Source: Metabacillus lacus
GTDB lineage: Bacteria > Bacillota > Bacilli > Bacillales > Bacillaceae
DNA: 64,000 nt
Assembly: GCF_009674805.1 (NCBI RefSeq)
Contig: NZ_WKKI01000009.1
Location: 1-64,000 of the forward strand
Direction: 5' to 3'
Positions 55,230-63,134 of this stretch are shown here, one piece after another (position 1 is the first letter of the stretch; every line of letters begins with the position of its first letter). The position numbers were made by a program, and so were the translations under genes. Under the pieces are notes generated by a model. It did not search any database, was not told the origin of the DNA, and saw only the letters and a program-made list of their open reading frames with translations.

Positions 55230-57095
55230 GTGAAAGCTATACAACCATTAAATAATCGTATCGAATTAGATGTTGAAGAAAGTCTTGTCAGCTATATTTA
55301 TAGGTTGTCTATCGCTAATCATTTCGAATTTCCTTCTGTTATTGGAGATGTCATAGGAGTCAGATGGTGGGAGCTAGGTTCTAACAATTTTGATGAGCGT
55401 GTGTGTAAGATATTGGCGGTCCTTAGCAGAGCTGATTATCAGGATATATATACAAAATCTTATCATTCCATTTTTAAGAAACTTAATGAAATGGAAAGAA
55501 AAATATGGACAAATGGAAGCAGAATAAAATATTGTCCGAAATGTATTGCTGAAAAGAAAATGCATAAATCTTTGTGGGGTCTAAGACCAGTAAGCGTTTG
55601 TATCAAACACCGAAACATTTTAAGGCATACCTGTCCTAAATGTAAAAAAAATGTGCAATTTGGCTCTTTAATTAAAGGTGTTTGTAAACATTGCTCATTT
55701 AAGTTAGAACATTCAGAAACTGAGTTCATAAATCAAAATAGCTTTTTTTACACTGCTCAACGTGATTTTCAAGACTTTCTGTTAGGAGCAAATAAAAAGG
55801 CATTTGGGAAGTTATCCAAATTTCAGATTGTATCAATTATTGATGCAACTTGTCGCTTATTTGATGGATTAGAAAGCTTAATAAAGGATGAAGGATACAC
55901 TAAAGAACAAAAAATTTTCACATATCCGCCTGATGAATTTCTATATACTGTTTCATTTGCAAATGCGTATTGGATGCTCTTTAAGAACTTTCCTAAGAAT
56001 TTTCATTATGCACTTGAGATATTTGAGCGAAGTGATTCACCCAGAAAAAAATACAGAAAAAAACAATTCATAAACTTTTTATCCACGCATTGTGAGTTTG
56101 CTAATGTCAAAAAGGCTTACGAGGACTTTAAAGAGACGAGAGTTATAGAGGGACAGGTTCCAAGGAACTTAGAAACATTTGATTTGGATTCTGCTTTAAA
56201 GAGAAAAAAGCATTATTTTACAAAGCGAGACATTTTGAAGTTATATGATATTTCAAAAGGAGAAATCGACAAACTGTGTGAAAGTGACATTTTAAAACCG
56301 AAAAAGGTATTTGCAAAAACACATACTAATTACTTTTTCGAAAAAAAGGAGACCGAAATAGTCATAAGAAGATTTTTAGAGAAAAAAAGTGATTTAATGA
56401 CAAAAACAGAGGCTGGGGAAATTCTCGATGTCAGTTGGAAGGGTCTTACATTTTTAATAAAGAGTGGTCATCTAAAGCAAAAAGCAGGACCTGTTGAGAA
56501 ACAGTTTGTTTATATAAGTAAAAAGTCTGTTGAGTCTTTTGTTAGTAGGATGAACCAAACAGTTTTTTCGTCTAAAGAGAATCAACAAAGTGGTTTGATA
56601 AGTTTTCAAGCCTGTTTTGATAAATATGTCACCAGCGGTTTGCAAATTGGCAAACTACTCGATTGGATAATCTCAAAACAAATTAATTGTTATTCCTTTA
56701 CGGAGGATTTAGCAATAAATCAGTTACTTATTGATGAAGAAGAAATAAGGAACCAATTGAAAAAACGAGCTATAGAAGAGAAAGGCTATACACAGAAAGA
56801 CGTTTCAAAAATACTGGGGTATACAGAACGAACACTTCATAAAGTGATTGGAGCAAATCTGATTACTCCAAAAGTGGTAGTAAATAAACAAGGGAGAAAG
56901 ATATATTACTTTAAAAAACATCAGGTCGATAAATTTAAAAAAGTGTATATTACTCCAGGGGAAGCAGCAAAAAAATATGATGTAAATTACTCTTTTCTAA
57001 ATAAGTTATGGCATAAAAAGGCGTTGAAAAATTATTTGGCGGAGTATGTCGGAAAACTCTTTTTAAGAGAGAAGAACTTGAAGAGATTTTGTTAA
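55230..57095 (+). CDS. TniQ family protein (TnsD-like target selector 1)
   Basis: A 621-residue protein. The N-terminal TniQ domain (about 1-165) has the two zinc-finger pairs CPKC...C..H...CPKC...CKHC (YCPKCIAEKK, SVCIKHRN, TCPKCKKN, VCKHC). The remaining two thirds contain several helix-turn-helix-like repeats (KRDILKLYDISKGEIDKLCE, TKTEAGEILDVSWKGLTFLI, TQKDVSKILGYTERTLHKVI), as in long TnsD-type proteins that read a DNA target. It lies upstream of tnsB in the same direction. GTG start; the ribosome binding site is close. The GCTAGC-rich stretch upstream may be an operator. Confidence 0.85.
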   Translation: MKAIQPLNNRIELDVEESLVSYIYRLSIANHFEFPSVIGDVIGVRWWELGSNNFDERVCKILAVLSRADYQDIYTKSYHSIFKKLNEMERKIWTNGSRIKYCPKCIAEKKMHKSLWGLRPVSVCIKHRNILRHTCPKCKKNVQFGSLIKGVCKHCSFKLEHSETEFINQNSFFYTAQRDFQDFLLGANKKAFGKLSKFQIVSIIDATCRLFDGLESLIKDEGYTKEQKIFTYPPDEFLYTVSFANAYWMLFKNFPKNFHYALEIFERSDSPRKKYRKKQFINFLSTHCEFANVKKAYEDFKETRVIEGQVPRNLETFDLDSALKRKKHYFTKRDILKLYDISKGEIDKLCESDILKPKKVFAKTHTNYFFEKKETEIVIRRFLEKKSDLMTKTEAGEILDVSWKGLTFLIKSGHLKQKAGPVEKQFVYISKKSVESFVSRMNQTVFSSKENQQSGLISFQACFDKYVTSGLQIGKLLDWIISKQINCYSFTEDLAINQLLIDEEEIRNQLKKRAIEEKGYTQKDVSKILGYTERTLHKVIGANLITPKVVVNKQGRKIYYFKKHQVDKFKKVYITPGEAAKKYDVNYSFLNKLWHKKALKNYLAEYVGKLFLREKNLKRFC

Positions 57096-57383
57096 GGAAA
57101 GGGGTAATATCGAAAGGTTTAACTTAGAAATATATTGGTTTTTTTGTAATTAATAACGAAACAATTTAGAAATATAAAAAAATATATCTTTTTATACAAA
57201 ACTTCAATTATAAGATAAAAAAAAACATATTTCAATATACTTCCAGAATTTACATTTGAAATAGGAACATGCGCTCCTGTATTCTCGTTTTCAGAGCCAT
57301 ATAAAAACCAGGTTTAAAAAATCCAAATCTAACCATAATGATAATACTGGTAATCTTTCAATCTGGCAAAAGGAGAGGATATT
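57096..57383. other. AT-rich spacer before tnsB
   Basis: 288 bp, very AT-rich, with no coding sequence and too short for a tnsA gene. AAAGGAGAGG at its end is the tnsB ribosome binding site; a promoter is likely but not pinned down. Confidence 0.6.
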
Positions 57384-59360
57384 ATGAGCAGCCGTGTTCA
57401 TATAGCAAGCGGCACAAAATTCATATTAAATGGTAGGAAGTTTGAAATCAGCCAAGAGATTGGGGAAGAAAACTATCTAGCGAAAGATTTAGACTTTAAA
57501 GACGTCGAAGAAAAGTTTTCGCTAAATGATTTGCTTTACCAACTTGAACAAGGAAATTTAGAATTCCTCACTAGAGGAAGCATTAACAAAGATGGAGAAG
57601 CTGCTTCTCCTGATTATTCGGATTTTAGTTTATATCCAGAAAAACTTCAAGAAAGGGCGAAATTCCGATTGCATGCAATCAAACCTTTATTGGGAATTCA
57701 GGTGAAATCTTTGAATCCATATGTTCTCTCTCGTGTTAATGAGTTAAAAGCTAGTGGATATGAAGTTTCAAGAGCTTCCATTTTTCGTTGGTTAAAAGCA
57801 TATCAGGAGAGTGAAGAAGATATCCGTTCTTTAGTTTCCAATATCACTAAGTGTGGACCACAAGATAATAAACTGCAAAAAGAAGTGGATTTAATTATAA
57901 ATCAAGTAATTGACAAGCATTATCTTGTTCGCGAGGAAATTTCAGTTAAAACCATCTACAGGCTGGTCTACCATCAAATAGATAGAGAGAACGAACAGCG
58001 TGATAATCAAGAAAAGTTAAATCATCCTTCGATATCCACCATTAGAAGAAGGATTGGTTCTCGTGACAGTTTTGAAGTGGATAAGGCGAGAAAGGGTATG
58101 AATGCAATAAGAAATAAATATATGGAGGTTACACGACAAAATAAACCAACATATCCGCTACAAAGAGTGGAATGCGACCATACAACACTGGATTTAGAGG
58201 TATTGGATGACACAACATTGCTGCCTATTGGTAGACCGACAATTACAAGCTTATTAGATGTCTATACAGGATATCCTTTAGGCATTTATATTGGATTTGA
58301 ACCTCCATCCTATACTTCGGTCATGTATGCACTTTTACATGCAATTTCACCACAAACCTATTTGAAAAGTAAATATCCAAGGGTGAAAAATGAATGGAAT
58401 GCATATGGGCTACCTGAATTATTAGTAATGGACAACGGAAAAGAGTTCAGAAGCAAGCATCTAGAAGAGGCATGTTTGCAACTGGGTATTGAGCGTTACT
58501 ATTGTCCAGTTAAAATGCCGTGGTATAAGGGAGCAGTTGAAAGGCACTTTAGGACCATTAACCAGCAACTAATTCATCAATCTCCAGGAACGACTTTTTC
58601 AAACACCGTAAAAAAAGGAGATTATGATTCCACCAAGAAAGCTTCTATCCGTTTTAATAAACTATTGGAGATTTTTCATAAATGGTTAATTGATGAGTAT
58701 GCACAGGAATACAACAGCGGAGTCAGAGGTGTTCCTGCTGTTCTCTGGGAGAAAGCATTTGAGCATAGCCCAAAACCTGCAGTTCCTTCTACAAAGCTAG
58801 ATTGGAAGGTTGCTTTGATGAAATTGGATTTCGGCAGCATACAAAGAACTGGGATAAGGCGATTACATCTCTTTTACCAATCGCCTGAGTTAAGTTTATT
58901 GAAGGGAAAACTTAGAGCTAAAGGCAAGGGAAATCAAGTGAAATTCAAATTGGACCCGACTGATTTATCTTTGATTTATGTCTATGATGAAATAGACAAT
59001 AAATACATTGAGGTCCCATGTACAGATGAAGAGTATTCTAGAGGGCTTAATGAATACGCTCATAGAGTGATATTGAAAAAAGCCAAAGAAGATTCGGAAA
59101 AGGTTGATAAGAGTGCTTTAGCTGCTGCAAGAGCAGAGTTAGTAGAGATGATGCAAGAAGAAAAGAACTTTTCTTTAAAAGAAAGAAAAAAGAATGCACG
59201 TTTTGAAGGTAAAGGGTCTGACAAAGAGTTGACTGATGAACCTACAAAACCAAAGCTTAAAGTTGTAGTTAATCAGAAGAAAAACGAATCTAAGAAGGAA
59301 AACTTAGACCTTTTAGGAATCGATATCGATAATGATTGGGGGCACTTTGATGCAAACTGA
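57384..59360 (+). CDS. tnsB: TnsB/TniA-like DDE transposase
   Basis: A 658-residue transposase of the Mu/TnsB type. The N-terminal DNA-binding domains span about 80-240; the catalytic core has D265 (ECDHTTLD), D350 (VMDNGKEF) and E386 (KGAVERHF); then a Mu-C domain (about 480-560) and a charged C-terminal tail (about 590-658) that should recruit TnsC. Starts behind AAAGGAGAGG. Overlaps tnsC by 11 nt. Without TnsA it should nick only 3' ends, predicting cointegrate-type transposition. Confidence 0.92.
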   Translation: MSSRVHIASGTKFILNGRKFEISQEIGEENYLAKDLDFKDVEEKFSLNDLLYQLEQGNLEFLTRGSINKDGEAASPDYSDFSLYPEKLQERAKFRLHAIKPLLGIQVKSLNPYVLSRVNELKASGYEVSRASIFRWLKAYQESEEDIRSLVSNITKCGPQDNKLQKEVDLIINQVIDKHYLVREEISVKTIYRLVYHQIDRENEQRDNQEKLNHPSISTIRRRIGSRDSFEVDKARKGMNAIRNKYMEVTRQNKPTYPLQRVECDHTTLDLEVLDDTTLLPIGRPTITSLLDVYTGYPLGIYIGFEPPSYTSVMYALLHAISPQTYLKSKYPRVKNEWNAYGLPELLVMDNGKEFRSKHLEEACLQLGIERYYCPVKMPWYKGAVERHFRTINQQLIHQSPGTTFSNTVKKGDYDSTKKASIRFNKLLEIFHKWLIDEYAQEYNSGVRGVPAVLWEKAFEHSPKPAVPSTKLDWKVALMKLDFGSIQRTGIRRLHLFYQSPELSLLKGKLRAKGKGNQVKFKLDPTDLSLIYVYDEIDNKYIEVPCTDEEYSRGLNEYAHRVILKKAKEDSEKVDKSALAAARAELVEMMQEEKNFSLKERKKNARFEGKGSDKELTDEPTKPKLKVVVNQKKNESKKENLDLLGIDIDNDWGHFDAN

Positions 59361-60276
59361 TACCAGGGAAAAATATTCATCTATGGACTTAGTTCAAAAA
59401 AAAGAACAGATAAGAAACCTAAGAATAGCGCATCCGCGTTTTAAAAAAGCTTTAGACTTAATTAAACGCTGCCATGACTCATCCTCAATTTCAGATGACC
59501 CACGATGTATGTTAATCACAGGTCCCTCTGGTTCTGGGAAGTCAACTATTTTTGAAACCTATCGGCAGTTTAATGACAAAATCATCTATGAATCAACAAG
59601 AACAAAAAGAGTCGTTCTGTGGGCAGAGATTCCAAGCCCAACTCGAATTAGCACCTTCCTAGAAACCATGTTGGAGCAGTTAGGAGACCCTGCTCCAACT
59701 AGAGGTACGATTGGCAACAAAAATCATCGTCTGGTAAATCTCATTAAGGATTGCCGTGTGGAACTTATTATGCTAGATGAATTTCAGCACTTTGTTAATA
59801 CAGAAAATCAAAAAGTAAACTATGAAGTTGCAGATTGTTTTAAGTCACTTATTAATCGGACAAAGGTGCCAGTTGTACTTTTTGGATTAGATGATGCTAA
59901 GACGGTTCTTGAATGTAATCCGCAATTAAAAAGAAGATTTTCTATGAGGTATTCCATCCCTCCATTTGGATATGAGGAAGAAAATCGAAAAAAAGAATTC
60001 CGAATGTTGATGAAACAGTTGGATAATTTGCTCCCTTTTGAACAATTGGCAGGATTAGAAAATCCGGAATTTGCGGATAGGATAATGACTGCAACGGGAG
60101 GGGTAATGAACTCAATTATGAAATTAATTAAAGAAGCTGCTCTTATTGCTCTTGAACAAGAAAAAGAACAAATAGAAATGATTGATATGGCAAAAGCATA
60201 TCAATTACATTCCTATATCCTTCTAGGCGAAGAGAACAATCCTTTTGTTAAGAAAGATTTCAAACTAACATCATAA
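59350..60276 (+). CDS. tnsC: TnsC/TniB-like AAA+ ATPase
   Basis: A 308-residue AAA+ protein. Walker A GPSGSGKS (58-65), Walker B ELIMLDEFQHF, sensor 1 PVVLFGLDDA. TnsC forms filaments on target DNA, bridging TniQ and TnsB. ATG at 59350 is placed 6 nt after TGGGGGC inside the tnsB end. A strong hairpin terminator follows directly. Confidence 0.9.
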   Translation: MQTDTREKYSSMDLVQKKEQIRNLRIAHPRFKKALDLIKRCHDSSSISDDPRCMLITGPSGSGKSTIFETYRQFNDKIIYESTRTKRVVLWAEIPSPTRISTFLETMLEQLGDPAPTRGTIGNKNHRLVNLIKDCRVELIMLDEFQHFVNTENQKVNYEVADCFKSLINRTKVPVVLFGLDDAKTVLECNPQLKRRFSMRYSIPPFGYEEENRKKEFRMLMKQLDNLLPFEQLAGLENPEFADRIMTATGGVMNSIMKLIKEAALIALEQEKEQIEMIDMAKAYQLHSYILLGEENNPFVKKDFKLTS

Positions 60277-60307
60277 GAAAAGCATGGAACAGAACCATGC
60301 TTTTCTT
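60275..60307 (+). terminator. Intrinsic terminator between tnsC and tniQ2
   Basis: AAGAAAAGCATGG (60275-60287) / CCATGCTTTTCTT (60295-60307), a perfect 13-bp stem with a 7-nt loop. It overlaps the tnsC stop codon and should reduce transcription into tniQ2. Confidence 0.8.
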
Positions 60308-60338
60308 ATTGCACAAATTTAGGGGAGGGGTGAAGACA

Positions 60339-62159
60339 TTGAAGCGATTGTTGAACAACGTAAAACCAAAAAAAGGAGAAAGTTTATATTCCATTTTATA
60401 TAGGTCAGCCAAAGCCAACTATTTTGAACATTTAGGTTCTATGCTAAAAGAAATTGGACACTTCATCTATTCGAACAATTGCAACTACATCAAAAAGGGA
60501 CAAGTTGCTACACCTTTTCTAGAAGAATTAGCAGAGGTGCTGGGATTAGATATATATGAGCATACATTAAATCAATTCGATTACGCCCTAATTGACTGTA
60601 TGGATTACTCTTCAAAAAAAGCAAAAGAATTTCAATCGCATCGAGTTTATGAAAAATATGGGACTAAATATTGCCCTGCTTGTGTTCAAGAGGACTTCTA
60701 TCATAAATTTGAGTGGGATATATCTCTTCTAACAATATGCCAAAAACATAATACAGTTCTTATTGATGCCTGTCCAAAGTGTAAAGGAAATATTTTGCTT
60801 GGTCGCTTTATGGCAAATCGTTGTAAGTGTGGATTTCAATTTAATCAAGCCAACTCTGTTGTTGAAAGTGACAAATTAGTGTCCGCTGCACAGAAAGTGA
60901 TATATAAACTTCTTTTTAATAAAGAAGAAGGTGTAAAGGAATCCACTAAGGATTATTTTTATATTTTTTTTCATATGTGTTTTCTATTAGATAAAGTAAA
61001 TGTAGAGGAACTACCATCGTTTATAAATATTGATTCTGTAAGTAAAACCAACTTTTTACGGCTAAATACAGACACAAGAGACGTAAGGATGATGAGATAT
61101 ATAACTGCCGCAGCAAATGCATTTACTTCTCAGCCTGATATATATTTAAAAGAACTTTTAATGGCTATCGATAACGTCAAAAATAGTTCAATAGATTCGT
61201 ATAAAAATATGTTTGGTTATTTAAGGAAAATATTTAGATATGAAGATAGCACTCTATACCAGAAAGTGTATGATAAGTATATCCTTGAGCGTAAAGATAT
61301 TTATGCCAATGAACAGGAGTTGTTCAAAGGAAAACTTGAAGATAAAAAATTTATTACTCGTATAGAAGCTTTTAAGATGATAAAGAGTGAATGGACCACC
61401 TTACAGAACCTCTGCGACTATGGATTATTAAAGTTGCATAAAACAACGAATGGCGATAGGGATATTTATTTAATTGAAAAAGAAAGTGTGCAAAATTATT
61501 TAAAAATGAAGAAAGAAAGCATGACATTGAATCAACTCACAACCTATTTAGGAGTGAACTTCCGTATTGCTACCAAATTGGCTGAAAGAGGGTTTATCAA
61601 CGCTCTGCACGGACCTAAGAAAGATGGGTATCAAATTTGGTACTTTAATCGTAATGAAGTTGAATCATTTTTGATTAGTTTCACTGCAAGAGCAAAAAAG
61701 AAAATAAATAACCCCAATAGTAAGTGGACTCCATTTGAGACTGCTAATTGTTCTTTACGCTCAGTGGGTCTAGATACTATTGACCTTATTGAATTGCTGC
61801 AAAAGGGAATGCTTTCATACTCGATTCTAAAAGACCAGCAAAATATAAAAGGGATATGTATAAATGCCTTTGAACTAGAAAAATTCGTAAATTCGAAACA
61901 AAAGGAATTGATTAAACAGTTTGGTTTTCGAATGAAACAATTGCAAAAAGTTTTCAGGGTAGGGGAACCTAGAATAAGGAAATGGATTGAAGAGGGCAAA
62001 ATAAGTATGCCCTGTGAAAAGACAAATTGGTGCGGAACAAAAAGTAAAGTTTTCTCAATCGACGAAACAAGAAAAGCTCTAATGGTGATAAATGGGTGGG
62101 AGTTCTCAGTAGCAGATGAGTATTTAAATTCAATATTAGAGAGTGATAAATTTCTCTGA
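60339..62159 (+). CDS. tniQ: TniQ family protein (target selector 2)
   Basis: A 606-residue protein. TniQ zinc-finger domain at about 105-180 (YCPACVQEDFYHK, LTICQKHN, ACPKCKGN, CKCGFQF), followed by about 420 residues with helix-turn-helix-like units (TLNQLTTYLGVNFRIATKLA, LQKVFRVGEPRIRKWIEEG). It resembles TniQ1 in layout but not closely in sequence. Start TTG at 60339, 6 nt after GGGGAGGGGTGA. Preceded by a terminator, so its dose relative to TnsBC is likely limited. Confidence 0.88.
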   Translation: MKRLLNNVKPKKGESLYSILYRSAKANYFEHLGSMLKEIGHFIYSNNCNYIKKGQVATPFLEELAEVLGLDIYEHTLNQFDYALIDCMDYSSKKAKEFQSHRVYEKYGTKYCPACVQEDFYHKFEWDISLLTICQKHNTVLIDACPKCKGNILLGRFMANRCKCGFQFNQANSVVESDKLVSAAQKVIYKLLFNKEEGVKESTKDYFYIFFHMCFLLDKVNVEELPSFINIDSVSKTNFLRLNTDTRDVRMMRYITAAANAFTSQPDIYLKELLMAIDNVKNSSIDSYKNMFGYLRKIFRYEDSTLYQKVYDKYILERKDIYANEQELFKGKLEDKKFITRIEAFKMIKSEWTTLQNLCDYGLLKLHKTTNGDRDIYLIEKESVQNYLKMKKESMTLNQLTTYLGVNFRIATKLAERGFINALHGPKKDGYQIWYFNRNEVESFLISFTARAKKKINNPNSKWTPFETANCSLRSVGLDTIDLIELLQKGMLSYSILKDQQNIKGICINAFELEKFVNSKQKELIKQFGFRMKQLQKVFRVGEPRIRKWIEEGKISMPCEKTNWCGTKSKVFSIDETRKALMVINGWEFSVADEYLNSILESDKFL

Positions 62160-62444
62160 TGTGTTTTAAACTACCCATAACTATTATTCTACTGCAACTA
62201 GTTTATTTAAACCTTCTTGTGAAATATTTTTGCCGCATTGACATCTTATCGTGCTTTTCCCCCGCGATTAGCATATCCATTTTCGCACCTAAACATCTTA
62301 GACTTTTTCTTCTTTTTTATCGCAATCCGAATAGGTTTGACTGTTCGTGTCGGTGATGACCATTTTCTTTTCATGCAGAAGCCACAAAATACTCTAGTCA
62401 TCTGAAAGAATTTGTCATATAGAAGGACCCCAAAATTAATCTTG

Positions 62445-62859
62445 AGGAGCTATGTTCAATATCTTGTTTAACGGAGGAGAACTTGTCTATCCAATGCAAT
62501 GTATTTTGAATGCGGTTTTCTATAGATTGCAGAAGCCATCCTTCTATTTTCTCGCGGTTTTGAAAACGTGCTTGTCGGTAGCTGGTTTTCCGCTGCTGGC
62601 TGCTTTTTCGGTAGGTTTCCCTTGGAGCCTGCTACGTCCTGGCGAAGGTGCATTTCGCACTTCGTCAACCCCTTGTCTTCACTTGTCAAGGCAATCCGGA
62701 CATATTTCGCGCCTGTATCCTTACCAAGATGGATTTCTTGTTTGTTTTCACCTATCTCAGTGAGAAGCTGTATGGTAAAGAGTTTATACCCATTCTCGCT
62801 TATCTAGTTGAACAAGGCATGAGTGCTTCGTCGCGCATATTTTTGACAAAGACACGTAA
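62445..62859 (-). pseudogene. Decayed IscB-family (RRXRR) nuclease gene, N-terminal part
   Basis: Read on the minus strand in shifting frames: VFVKNMRDEALMPCSTR, then after an in-frame TAA and a small deletion FTIQLLTEIGENKQEIHLGK, DTGAKYVRIALTSEDKGLTK, CEMHLRQDV, and in another frame RQARFQNREKIEGWLLQSIE, NRIQNTLHWIDKF. These are the N-terminal and RuvC-I/bridge-helix segments of IscB. The HNH and C-terminal RuvC parts are absent. The region 62160-62444 holds no further recognisable gene. Confidence 0.75.
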
Positions 62860-62889
62860 GTTTTGTCCCTCCTATAGAGTTTGTTTCTC

Positions 62890-63065
62890 TTCGCCAATGT
62901 TTGAGGGGGGGGGTGACCGTCTCGACTCATCAAGACTATTACAGTGCCACCCGTAGAGCCTAGTTCTAGGGAATCATCCCAGGGGATGCACCCCTAGAAC
63001 CTAGTTCATACAGGCTGAGGCTAGACGACCAGGGCTTTGTAAATTCCACACTACAAAACCGATTA
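62890..63065 (-). ncRNA. Probable omega RNA (HEARO) relic upstream of iscB
   Basis: On the minus strand, directly before the IscB relic, lies a hairpin-rich non-coding stretch: CTAGGTTCTAGGG pairs with CCCTAGAACTAG around a GGGGTGCATCCCC hairpin, and GGTGGC...GTCACC flanks a further fold. Position, length and structure fit the HEARO/omega RNA that guides IscB. Confidence 0.55.
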
Positions 63066-63099
63066 AGGTTTAAGTGGTGGGGTAGTTGACTATTGCTTA

Positions 63100-63130
63100 A
63101 AAAAATATGGGACCTATCCATTGGGTCTTT
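63100..63130 (-). terminator. Weak terminator after TIR/SEFIR gene
   Basis: Minus strand: GACCCAATGGATAGGTC followed by CCATATTTTTTT. The stem is short. Confidence 0.4.
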
Positions 63131-63134
63131 TCCC

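Noticed and set aside
55230-62159. A CRISPR-associated transposon
   Set aside because: No Cas12k, Cascade gene or repeat array is found near the tns genes.
62160-62444. Zinc-ribbon fragment on the minus strand (RCQCGKNISQEG-like)
   Set aside because: Short and frameshifted, without enough sequence to name a family; could be chance.
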